The position numbers were made by a program, and so were the translations under genes. Under the pieces are notes generated by a model that worked only from the letters and a program-made list of their open reading frames with translations, searched no databases and was not told where the DNA came from. A stretch of DNA of 64,000 nucleotides from Pseudorasbora parva. Its lineage: Eukaryota > Chordata > Actinopteri > Cypriniformes > Gobionidae. How positions within the stretch are numbered: the first letter of the stretch is position 1; every line of letters starts with the position of its first letter. Of the stretch, positions 50,401 through 62,310 are shown one piece after another. The stretch lies in assembly GCF_024679245.1 (NCBI RefSeq), contig NC_090177.1, positions 43,552,518-43,616,517 on the forward strand, written 5' to 3'.

Positions 50401-53400
50401 AGAATGAGCAAACCTATACAGGAAAGAGATTTTTATGATTTTTTGAAAATTGGACTGTAAGTGCTTGAAATCATTTTGGGGCAAATTTGACTGTACTTTT
50501 CTCCAAAACTATACAGTACAATGACTTGGAAATAAATAAACAAATAGTCAGGGTCACTCTGAACAAATATCAAATGACGGAATGAGCAAACCTATAAAGG
50601 AAAGATTTTTACGATTTTTTGAAAATTGGACTGTAAGTGCTTGAAATCATTTTGGGGCAAATTTGACTGTACTTTTCTCCAAAACTATACAGTACAATGA
50701 CTTGGAAATAAATAAACAAATAGTCAGGGTCACTCTGAACAAATATCAAATGACGGAATGAGCAAACCTATAAAGGAAAGATTTTTATGAATTTTGACAA
50801 TTGGGCTGTAAGTGCTTGAATGGTGAATTTTGGGGCAAATTTGACTGTACTTTTCTACAAAACTATATAGTAAAATGACTTGTAAATAAATACTGTAATA
50901 GTCAGGGTCACTCTGAACAAATTTCAAATGAAGGAATGAGCAAACCTATAAAGGGAATATTTTTATGATTTTTTTGAAAATTGGACAGTGTTTGAATTCA
51001 CTTAGATTTTTGGGCAAGTTTGACTGTACTTTTCTCCAAAACTATACAGTACAATGACTTGTAAATAAATGCAGTAATAGTCATGGTCACTTTGAACAAA
51101 TATATAATGACAGAATGAGCAAACCTATAAAATAAATATTTTTATGATTTTTTGAAAATTGGACAATGTTTGAATTCACTTTGATTTTTGGACAAGTTTG
51201 ACTGTACTTTTCTCCAAACCTACACAGTAAAATGACTTGTAAATAAATACAGTAATAGTCAGGGTCACTTTGAACAAATATCAAATGACAGAAAGAGCAA
51301 ACCTATAAAGGAAAGATTTTTATGAATTTTGACAATTGGGCTGTAAGTGATTGAATGATGAATTTTGGGGCAAATTTTAATGTACTTTTCTCCAAAACTA
51401 TACAGTAAAATGACCTGTAAAGAAATACAGTAATAGTCAGGGTCACTCTGAACAAATTTCAAATGAAGGAATGAGCAAACCTATAAAGGGAATATTTTTA
51501 TGATTTTTTTGAAAATTGGACAGTGTTTGAATTCACTTTGATTTTTGGGCAAGTTTGACTGTACTTTTCTCCAAAACTATACAGTACAATGACTTGTAAA
51601 TAAATGCAGTAATAGTCATGGTCACTTTGAACAAATATATAATGACAGAATGAGCAAACCTATAAAAGAAATATTTTTATGAATTTTGACAATTGGGCTG
51701 TAAGTGCTTGAATGATGAATTTTGGGGCAAATTTTACTGTACTTTTCTCCAAAACTATACAGTAAAATGACCTGTAAAGAAATACAGTAATAGTCAGGGT
51801 CACCCCTAACAAATTTCAAATGATGGAATGAGCAAACCTATATAGGAAATATTTTTAGGATTTTTAAAAAAAATTTGAGTGTTTGAATTCACTTTGATTT
51901 TTGGGCAAGTTTGACTGTACTTTTCTCCAAAACTATACAGTAAAATGAATTGTAAATAAATACAGTAATAGTCAGGGTCACTTTGAACAAATATCAAATG
52001 ACAGAATGAGCAAACCTATAAAGGAAAGATTTTTATGAATTTTGACAATTGGGCTGTAAGTGCTTGAATGATTAATTTTGGGGCAAGTTTGACTGTACTT
52101 TTCTCCAAAACTATACAGTAAAATGACTTGTAAATAAATACAGTAATAGTAAGGGTCACTCTGAACAAATGTCAAATGACGGAATGAGCAAACCTATAAA
52201 GGAAATATTTTTATGATTTTTGAAAATTGCACACTGTTTGAATTCAATTAGATTTCTGGGCAAGTTTGACTGTACTTTTCTCCAAAACTATACAGCAAAA
52301 TGACTTGTACATAAATACAGTAATAGTCAGGGTCACTCTGAACAAATATCAAATGACAGAATGAGCAAACCTATACAGGAAAGAGATTTTTATGATTTTT
52401 TGAAAATTGGACTGTAAGTGCTTGAAATCATTTTGGGGCAAATTTGACTGTACTTTTCTCCAAAACTATACAGTACAATGACTTGGAAATAAATAAACAA
52501 ATAGTCAGGGTCACTCTGAACAAATATCAAATGACGGAATGAGCAAACCTATAAAGGAAAGATTTTTATGAATTTTGACAATTGGGCTGTAAGTGCTTGA
52601 ATGATGAATTTTGGGGCAAATTTGACTGTACTTTTCTACAAAACTATACAGTAAAATGACTTGTAAATAAATACTGTAATAGTCAGGGTCACTCTGAACA
52701 AATTTCAAATGAAGGAATGAGCAAACCTATAAAGGGAATATTTTTATGAATTTTGACAATTGGGCTGTAAGTGCTTGAATGATGAATTTTGGGGCAAATT
52801 TGACTGTACTTTTCTCCAAAACTATACAGTAAAATGACTTGGAAATAAATACAGAAATAGTCAGGGTAACTCTGAACAAATATCAAATGACGAAACGAGC
52901 AAACATATAAAGGAAAGATTTTTAAGATTTTTTGAAAATTGGACAGTGTTTGAATTCAGTTAGATTTTTGGGCAAGTTTGACTGTACTTTTCTCCAAAAC
53001 TATACAGTAAAATGACTTGTACATAAATACAGTAATAGTCAGGGTCACTCTGAACAAATTTCAAATGACGGAATGAGCAAACATATAAAGTAAATATTTT
53101 AATGATTTTTTTGAAAATTTGACAGTGGTTGAATTCACTGATTTTTGGACAAGTTTGACTGTACTTTTCTCCAAAACTACACAGTAAAATGACTTGTAAA
53201 TAAATACAGTAATATTCAGGGTCACTTTGAACTAATATCATATGACAGAATGAGCAAACCTATAAAGGAAAGATTTTTATGAATTTTGACAATTGGGCTG
53301 TAAGTGCTTGAATGATGAATTTTGGGGCAAATTTTACCGTACTTTTCTCCAAAACTATACAGTAAAATGACTTGTAAAGAAATACAGTAATAGTCAGGGT

Positions 53401-53537
53401 CACTCTGAACAAATTTCAAATGATGGAATGAGCAAACCTATAAATGGAATATTTTAATGATGTTTTTGAAAATTGGACAGTGGTTGAAATCACTTTGATT
53501 TTTGGACAAGTTTGACTGTACTTTTCTCCAAAACTAT
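47420..53537. repeat. Satellite A, 1.7-1.9-kb repeating part
   Basis: A monomers with overlapping repeats at 1,902 bp (~48828 to ~50730), 1,781 bp (~50730 to ~52511) and 1,724 bp (~50082 to ~51806). Markers are GGTCACCCCTAACAAATTTC, AAATTGCACACTGTTTG, ACTTGGAAATAAATAAAC and ACTTTTCTACAAAAC. The last part (~52920-53540) is another copy of ~42080-42700 and ~45830-46460, linking this region to the compound HOR. A deletion junction lies near 50357. No gene is visible. Confidence 0.82.
50350..50375. other. Deletion junction in A array
   Basis: An A1 variable segment stops at ATTAATTTTGG and joins TAATAGTAATAGTCAGGG, skipping the whole core. The paralogous stretch at ~52070-52330 is intact, so about 1.4 monomers are missing here. 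The doubled TAATAG at the join suggests slippage between TAATAGTAAGGG and TAATAGTCAGGG variants. Confidence 0.7.
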
Positions 53538-55434
53538 ACGGTAAAATGACTTGTAAATAAATACAGTAATAGTCAGGGTCACTTTGAACAAATATCAAAT
53601 GACAGAATGAGCAAACCTATAAAGGAAAGATTTTTATGAATTTTGACAATTGGGCTGTAAGTGCTTGAATGATGAATTTTGGGGCAAGTTTGACTGTACT
53701 TTTCTCCAAAACTATACAGTAAAATGACTTGTAAAAAAAAATACAGTAATAGTCAGGGTCACTCTGAACAAATTTCAAATGACGGAATGAGCAAACCTAT
53801 AAAGGAAATATTTTTATGATTTTTTGAAATTTGGACAATATTTGAATTCACTTTGATGTTTGGACAAGTTTGGCTGTACTTCTCTCCAAAACTATACAGT
53901 AAAATGACTTGTAAATAAATACAGTAATAGTCATGGACACTTTGAACAAATATCTAATGACAGAATGAGCAAACCTATAAAAGAAATATTTTTATGATTT
54001 TTTTGAAAATTGGACAGTGTTTGAATTCAACTTGATTTTTGGGCAAGTTTGACTCTACTTTTCTCCAAAACTATACAGTAAAATGACTTGTACATAAATA
54101 CAATAATAGTCAGGGTCATTCTGAACAAATATCAAATGACACAATGAGCAAACCTATAAAGGAAATATTTTAATGATTTTCTGAATATTGGACACATTGT
54201 AAGTATTTGAATGCACATTGATTTTTGGGGTGTATGACTGTACTTTTCTCCAAAACTATACAGTAAAATGACTTGTAAATAAATACAGTATTAGTCAGGG
54301 TCACTCTGAACAAATTTCAATTGACGGAATGAGCAAACATATAAAGTAAATATTTTTATGATTTTTTTGAAAATTGGACAGTGGTTGAATTCACTTTGAT
54401 TTTTAGACAAGATTGACTGTACTTTTCTCCAAAACTACACAGTAAAATGACTTGTAAATAAATACAGTAATAGTCAGGGTCACTTTGAACAAATATCATA
54501 TGACAGAATGAGCAAACCTATAAAGGAAAGATTTTTATGAATTTTGACAATTGGGCTGTAAGTGCTTGAATGATGAATTTTGGGGCAAATTTTACAGTAC
54601 TTTTCTCCAAAACTATACAGTAAAATGACCTGTAAAGAAATACAGTAATAGTCAGGGTCACCCCTAACAAATTTCAAATGATGGAATGAGCAAACCTATA
54701 TAGGAAATATTTTTAGGATTTTTAAAAAAAATTTGAGTGTTTGAATTCACTTTGATTTTTGGGCAAGTTTGACTGTACTTTTCTCCAAAACTATACAGTA
54801 AAATGAATTGTAAATAAATACAGTAATAGTCAGGGTCACTTTGAACAAATATCAAATGACAGAATGAGCAAACCTATAAAGGAAAGATTTTTATGAATTT
54901 TGACAATTGGGCTGTAAGTGCTTGAATGATGAATTTTGGGGCAAATTTTACCGTACTTTTCTCCAAAACTATACAGTAAAATGACTTGTAAAGAAATACA
55001 ATAATAGTCAGGGTCACTCTGAACAAATTTCAAATGATGGAATGAGCAAACCTATAAATGGAATATTTTAATGATGTTTTTGAAAATTGGACAGTGGTTG
55101 AAATCACTTTGATTTTTGGACAAGTTTGACTGTACTTTTCTCCAAAACTATACAGTAAAATGACTTGTAAATAAATACAGTTATAGTCAGGGTCACTTTG
55201 AACAAATATCAAATGACAGAATGAGCAAACCTATAAAGGAAAGATTTTTATGAATTTTGACAATTGGGCTGTAAGTGCTTGAATGAATTTTGGGGCACGT
55301 TTGACTGTACTTTTCTCCAAAACTATACAGTAAAATGACTTGTAAATAAATACAGTAATAGTCAGGGTCACTTTGAACAAATATCAAATGACAGAATGAG
55401 CATACCTATAAAGTAAATATTTTTATGATTTGAC

Positions 55435-56850
55435 TTGTACTACTGATGAATCTATTACTATGTATAGAAAGTTCAAGTTCATAGGATCCAGGGAGAGAAT
55501 TTTTATTTTTCACAAAAAGTCATCCTTCAACTACTGATGAAACTACAGAAGGATTCTATTCGTATATAGAAAGTTCAAGTTCAAATACTCTTAGGCAAAA
55601 ATAAGTTCAAAAGTTCATCCTTGAACTATGGGATCTATTAGTATATATAGAAAGTACAAGTTCAAAGACTCTGGTAAAAAATAAGTTTAAACTTTCATTC
55701 TTGAACTACGTATGAAAACACAGAAGGAGTCTTGAATAGAAAGTTCAAGTTTACATGTTTCAACTTCTAAGGAAACACCATAAAGTCATAAGTATGTATA
55801 GAAAGTTGAATCTATGTATAGAAAGTTAAAGTTCATAGACTCTTTGGCAAAAAATAGGTTCAAATCTCATCCTTGAATTGGTATGCATGGCAAGTTCAAG
55901 TTCACAGAATCCAAGCTCATATTTTTTTTTTCAAAGTCATGTTTGAACTTCTGAAGAAACACCATAAAAGTCATAAGTCTGTTTAACATATTCATATATT
56001 CAAGTTCAAATTCAATTCAAATTCTCTTTGCAAAAATAAGTTGAAAATATGATACTTGTACTACTTATGAAACAACAGAAGGAATCTATTTGTATGAATA
56101 GAAAGTTCAAGTTTACATGTTTCAACTTCTAAGGAAACACCATAAAGTCATAAGTATGTATAGAAAGTTGAATCTATGTATAGAAAGTTAAAGTTCATAG
56201 ACTCTTTGGCAAAAAATAGGTTCAAATCTCATCCTTGAACTACTGAGGAAATATAAGGAGTCTATTTGTATGCATAGAAAGTTCAAGTTCATAGATTCCA
56301 GGGTCAGAAAAAATAGTTCAAAAAGTCATGTTTGAACTTCTGAAGAAACACCATAGACTTTACATTATTTTACATTATTTACATACTTTATGACTTATAA
56401 GTATGTTCGTATATTTTAAGTTGACAGACTGCTTGGCCGAAAATGTATTCATATACTGTTTGGCAAAAAATAATTTCAAAAGATAATCTTTGAACTACAG
56501 ACTCTATCAGAAAGTTCTAAAGTTCAAGTTCAAAGACTCTGGTTAAAAAAAAGTGCAAAAGGTTGTTATTGATGTACTTATGAAACAATAAGAAGGAATC
56601 TATTAGTATGAAGAGAAAGTTCAAGTTCATAGAATCTATGGTTAGAATTTTTCTTCAAAAAGTCACATTTGGACTTTTGATAAAACATCAGAACGTTATA
56701 AGTTACTGATGAAACATCCAAAGTATATACATGTATATATAAATTCTGTATAAAAATGTAAAGACTCTTTGGCTAGTAATGTTCAAAATTTCATTCTTGA
56801 ACTGCGATGAAACATTGAAGAAGTCTGTGAGTCTCAGCTTAAACATTCTA
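55435..56850. repeat. Satellite B, copy-2 block with decayed right end
   Basis: Up to 55884 this is the counterpart of 2069-2519. It then continues with B monomers that become progressively less regular. Positions ~55736-55880 are repeated almost exactly at ~56098-56242 (offset 362 bp; shared TTTACATGTTTCAACTTC and AGTTGAATCTATGTATAG). From about 56340 only scattered hallmarks remain (AAAGTTCAAGTTC, CTCTTTGGC), with a short TTTACATTA-type microrepeat near 56358-56385. Decay toward the edge is typical of array margins where homogenisation is weak. Confidence 0.85.
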
Positions 56851-57041
56851 AACATTCATACATTCAGATATTACATTAGCCACAAAAAGGTTCCATATTT
56901 AACTACTGAACATGTTTCTGGCCATTTAATATCAGAAGGATTCTAGACAATATATTGCAAAAACAAACAAAAAAAACTTTCTGTGGATTCGTATTTGGTC
57001 AGAAATATATCCTCTAGGTCAAATATGGATTTCTTTCGAGG
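56851..57041. other. Unclassified AT-rich spacer between B and C
   Basis: The only stretch in the window that I cannot assign to A, B or C. It includes ACATTCATACATTCAG, an AAACAAACAAAAAAAAC run and CTAGGTCAAATATGG. There is no frame of note, no terminal repeats and no transposon-like ends. ACTACTGA and AGAAGGATTCTA near 56900-56945 still resemble B, so it may be very degraded B. It has no counterpart in macro copy 1. Confidence 0.5.
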
Positions 57042-60000
57042 GCAATGCATAAAAAACTCGTTGAAGAGATTAGTACTTTTGCATTGCATTGCATTAAAAA
57101 ACTCGCGCTGCATCGACGAGAGTCGATATATGCTATTTTGCATAGCATAGACACTGTTGTGGATTTAAGAATTTCGCGTTTCCATTGCATATGTTTCGCT
57201 CTGCAATAAAGAGATTAGTGCCTTTGCATTGCATAAGAAAAAACTTGTGCGATGATGTGCTTTTGCATTGCATAAAAAACTCGCTGTGCACCGAAGAGAC
57301 AGTGCCTTTGCATTGCATAGATCTCGTGCAATGAAGATATTAGCGCTTTTGCTTTGCATATAAAAAAATCGCTGTGCAATAAAGAGATAAGTGATTTTGC
57401 ATTGCGTTGCATTGCATACGAAAAAACTCAGGCATAGAAGACATTTGCATGCATTGCATACAAAACCCTTTTGTACATTCAAGAAATTAGTGGTTTCTAA
57501 TGCATTGCATTTAAGTCGCTGTGCACTGGAGTAAGTGTTATTGCATTGCATTGAATATGGAAGAACTTGTGCAATAAGATTAGTTATTCTGCTTTGCATT
57601 GCATGCAAAAAAAAAACTTGTGCAATGAGGAGATTATTGCTTTTGCATTGCATTGCATTGCATAAAAAACTCGCTTTGCACCGAAGAGACATTGCATATA
57701 TCTCGTGCAATGAAGATATTAGAACTTTTGCTTAGCATGTAACATTTCGCTGTGCAATAAAGGATAAGTGCGTTGCGTTGCAATGCATACGAAAAAGCTC
57801 GTGCATAGAAGACTTTTGCATGCATTGCATACAAAAACCTTTTGTGCATTCAAGAAATTAGTGGTTTCTAATTCAGTGCATTTAAGTTGCTGTGCACTGA
57901 GAGTAAGTTTTTTTGCATTGCATTGAATACGGAAAAACTTGTGCAATGAGGAGATCTATTGCTTTTGCATTATATTGCATAAAAAACTCGCATTGCACCG
58001 AAGAGACAGGGCCTTTGCATTGCATAGATATCGTGCAATTATATATTAGCGCTTTTGCTTTGCATATAAGAATTCGCAGTGCAATAAAGAGATAAGTGCT
58101 TTTGCACTGCATTGCATGCAAAAAAAACTTGTGCAATGAGAAGATTATTGCTTTTGCATTGCATTGCATAAAAAACTCGCTTTGCACCGAAGAGACAGCG
58201 CCTTTGCATTGTATAGATCTCGTGCAATGAAGATTTTAGCGCATTTGCTTTGCATATAAAAAATCGCTGTGCAATAAAGAGATAAGTACTTTCACATTGC
58301 ATTGCATTGAATACGAAAAAACTCATGCATAGAAGACTTTTGCATGCATTGCATACAAAGACTTTATGTGTATTCAAGAAATTAGTTGTTTCTAATGCAT
58401 TGCATTTAAGTCGCTGTGCACTGTAAGTGTGTTTTTGCATTGCATTGAATACGGAAAAACTTGTGCAATAAGATTAGTTATTCCGCATTGAATTGCATGC
58501 AAAAAAACTTGTGCAATGAGGAGATTATTGCTTTAGCATTGCATTGCATAAAAAATTAGTGGTTTCTAATGCATTGCATTTAAGTCGCTGTGCACTGAGA
58601 TTGTGTTTTTGCATTGCATTGAATACGGAAAAACTTGTGCAATAAGATTAGTTATTCCGCATTGCATTGCATGCAAAAAAACTTGTGCAATGAGGAGATT
58701 ATTGCTTTTGCATTGCATTGCATAAAAAACTCGCTTTGCACGGAAGAGAAAGTGCCGTTGCATTACATAGATCTCGTGCAATGATTATGCGCTTTTGCTT
58801 TGCATATAAAAATTCGCTGTGCAATAAAAAGATGAGTACTTTCACATTGCATTGCATTGCATACGAAAAAAACTTGTGCATAGAAGACATTTGCATGCAT
58901 TGCATACAAAGACCTTTTGTGCATTCAAGAAATTAGTGGTTTCTAATGCATTGCAAAGTTGCTGTGCACTGAAAGTGTGTTTTTGCATTGCATTGAATAC
59001 GGAAAAACTTGTGCAATAAGATTAGTTATTCCGCATTGAATTGCATGCAAAAAAAACTTGTGCAATGAGGAGATTATTGCTTTTGCATTGAATTGCATAA
59101 AAAGCTCGCTTTGCACCGAAGAGACAGTGCCTTTACATTGCATAGATCTCGTGCAATGAAGATATTAGCACTTTTGCTTAGCATGTAACATTTCGCTGTG
59201 CAATAAAGAGATAAGTGCTTTTGCATTGCGTTGTATTGCATAGAAAAAGCTCGTGCATAGAAGACTGTTGCATGCATTGCATAGAAAAACCTTTTGTGCA
59301 TTCAAGAACTTAGTGGTTTCTAATGCATTGCATTTAAGTCGCTTTGCACTGAGAGTAGGTGTTTTTGCATCAGATTGAATACGGAAAATCTTGTGCAATA
59401 AGATTAGTTATTCTGCATTGCATTGCATGCAAAAAAACTTTTGCAATGAGGAGATTATTGCTTTTGCATTGCATTGCATAAAAAAAATTAGTGGTTTCAA
59501 TGCATTGCATTTAAGTCGCTGTGCACTGAGTTTTTTTGCATTGCATTGAATACGGAAAAACTTGTGCAATAAGATTAGTTATTCTGCATTGCATTGCATG
59601 CAAAAAAAACTTGTGCAATGAGGAGATTATTGCTTTTGCATTGCATTGCATAAAAAACTTGCTTTGCACCGAAGAGACAGTGCCGTTGCATTGCATAGAT
59701 CTCGTGCAATGAAGATATTAGCACTTTTGCTTAGCATGTAACATTTCGCTGTGCAATAAAGAGATAAGTGCTTTTGCATTGCGTTGCATTGCATACGAAA
59801 AAGCTCGTGCATAGAAGACTTTTGCATGCATTGCATACAAAAACCTTTTGTGCATTCAAGAAATTAGTGGTTTCGAATGTGCATTTAAGTTGCTGTGCAC
59901 TGAGAGTAAGTTTTTTTGCATTGCATTGAATACGGAAAAACTTGTGCAATGAGGAGATCTATTGCTTTTGCATTGCATTGCATAAAAAACTCGCATTGCA

Positions 60001-62310
60001 CCGAAGAGACAGGGCCTTTGCATTGCATAGATATCGTGCAATTATATATTAGCGCTTTTGCTTTGCATATAAGAATTCGCAGTGCAATAAAGAGATAAGT
60101 GCTTTTGCACTGCATTGCATGCAAAAAAAAACTTGTGCAATGAGAAGATTATTGCTTTTGCATTGCATTGCATAAAAAACTCGCTTTGCACCGAAGAGAC
60201 AGCGCCTTTGCATTGTATAGATCTCGTGCAATGAAGATTTTAGCGCATTTGCTTTGCATATAAAAATTCGCTGTGCAATAAAGAGATAAGTACTTTCACA
60301 TTGCATTGCATTGCATACGAAAAAACTCATGCATAGAAGACTTTTGCATGCATTGCATACAAAGACCTTTTGTGCATTCAAGAAATTAGTGGTTTCTAAT
60401 GCATTGCAAAGTTGCTGTGCACTGAAAGTGTGTTTTTGCATTGCATTGAATACGGAAAAACTTGTGCAATAAGATTAGTTATTCCGCATTGAATTGCATG
60501 CAAAAAAACTTGTGCAATGAGGAGATTATTGCTTTTGCATTGCATTGCATACAAAATTAGTGGTTTCTAATGCATTGCAAATGCAATTTCTAATGCATTG
60601 CATTGCATGCAAAAAAAAACTTGTGCAATGAGGAGATTATTGCTTTTGCATTGCATTGCATAAAAAACTCGCTTTGCACGGAAGAGACAGTGCCTTTGCA
60701 GTACATAGATCTCGTGCAATGAATATGCGCTTTTGCTTTGCATATAAAAATTCGCTGTGCAATAAAAAGATGAGTACTTTCACATTGTATTGCATACGAA
60801 AAAACTTGTGCATAGAAGACATTTGCATGCAATGCATACAAAGACCTTTTGTGCATTCAAGAAATTAGTGGTTTCTAATGCATTGCAAAGTTGCTGTGCA
60901 CTGAAAGTGTGTTTTTGCATTGCATTGAATACGGAAAAACTTGTGCAATAAGATTAGTTATTCCGCATTGCATTGCATGCAAAAAAACTTGTGCAATGAG
61001 GAGATTATTGCTTTTGCATTGCATTGCATAAAAAACTCGCTTTGCACGGAAGAGAAAGTGCCGTTGCATTACATAGATCTCGTGCAATGATTATGCGCTT
61101 TTGCTTTGCATATAAAAATTCGCTGTGCAATAAAAAGATGAGTACTTTCACATTGCATTGCATTGCATACGAAAAAACTTGTGCATAGAAGACATTTGCA
61201 TGCATTGCATACAAAGACCTTTTGTGCATTCAAGAAATTAGTGGTTTCTAATGCATTGCAAAGTTGCTGTGCACTGAAAGTGTGTTTTTGCATTGCATTG
61301 AATACGGAAAAACTTGTGCAATAAGATTAGTTATTCCGCATTGAATTGCATGCAAAAAAAACTTGTGCAATGAGGAGATTATTGCTTTTGCATTGAATTG
61401 CATAAAAAGCTCGCTTTGCACCGAAGAGACAGTGCCTTTACATTGCATAGATCTCGTGCAATGAAGATATTAGCACTTTTGCTTAGCATGTAACATTTCG
61501 CTGTGCAATAAAGAGATAAGTGCTTTTGCATTGCGTTGTATTGCATAGAAAAAGCTCGTGCATAGAAGACTGTTGCATGCATTGCATAGAAAAACCTTTT
61601 GTGCATTCAAGAACTTAGTGGTTTCTAATGCATTGCATTTAAGTCGCTTTGCACTGAGAGTAAGTGTTTTTGCATCAGATTGAATACGGAAAATCTTGTG
61701 CAATAAGATTAGTTATTCTGCATTGCATTGCATGCAAAAAAACTTTTGCAATGAGGAGATTATTGCTTTTGCATTGCATTGCATAAAAAACTTGCTTTGC
61801 ACCGAAGAGACAGTGCCGTTGCATTGCATAGATCTCGTGCAATGAAGATATTAGCACTTTTGCTTAGCATGTAACATTTCGCTGTGCAATAAAGAGATAA
61901 GTGCTTTTGCATTGCGTTGCATTGCATACGAAAAAGCTCGTGCATAGAAGACTGTTGCATGCATTGCATACAAAAACCTTTTGTGCATTCAAGAAATTAG
62001 TGGTTTCTAATGCAGTGCATTTAAGTTGCTGTGAACGAAAGTACGTGTTTTTGCATTGCATTGAATACGGAAAAACTTGTGCAGTAAGATTAGTTATTCT
62101 GCATTGCATTGCATGCACAAAAAAACTAGCGCAAAGAGGAGATTATTACTTTTTTGCATTGCGTTGCATAAAAAAATCGCTTTGCAGAGACAGTGCCTTT
62201 GCATTGCATAGATCTCGTGCAATGAAGATATTAGCAATAACAAGATTGCATTGAATACGCAAAAACTTTTGCAATGAGATTAGTCCTTCAGCATTGCATT
62301 GCATACAAAA
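57042..62310. repeat. Satellite C block 2 (TGCAT-rich)
   Basis: Counterpart of 2520-8155. The first ~150 bp (57042-57190) are diverged C with GTCGATATATGC and TTTCGCGTTTCC. From 57191 (ATGTTTCGCTCTGC) the block aligns with 2535 onward. It is about 0.5 kb shorter than block 1, and the order of internal units differs: for instance AAGATTTTAGCGC occurs about 2.0 kb apart here (~58229 and ~60235) and 2.42 kb apart in block 1. Open frames up to 181 codons on the minus strand (57165-57710) consist of MQCNA-type pentamer translation and are not genes. Confidence 0.95.
57112..57127. other. Small hairpin with GAGA loop in diverged C
   Basis: ATCGAC and GTCGAT are perfect 6-bp arms around GAGA. It lies in the first, degenerate C unit after the spacer, and I do not see it elsewhere. 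This may be coincidence. Confidence 0.4.

Larger units (their letters stand above)
11740..55434. repeat. Satellite A main array (~43.7 kb)
   Basis: Roughly 245 head-to-tail monomers with a period of 178-179 bp, uninterrupted by any other family. Two main subtypes differ in a ~50-bp variable segment: A1 has TTTTGACAATTGGGCTGTAAG and GATGAATTTTGGGG; A2 has TTGAAAATTGGACAG, an EcoRI site (TTTGAATTCA) and GATTTTTGGG. The rest of the monomer is conserved in both. Orientation is constant throughout. Nested HORs occur at 12.1-26.0 kb and 36-53 kb. The left edge fuses directly to B at ~11740 and the right edge to B at ~55434. No transposable element or unique sequence interrupts the array. The 178-bp length is typical of centromeric satellites that wrap one nucleosome, but a centromeric role is only inference. 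Confidence 0.95.

Noticed and set aside
57165..57710. 181-codon minus-strand frame rich in Cys, Asn, Gln and Met
   Set aside because: It is the translation of TGCAT pentamer arrays, open on both strands and different between near-identical repeat units.
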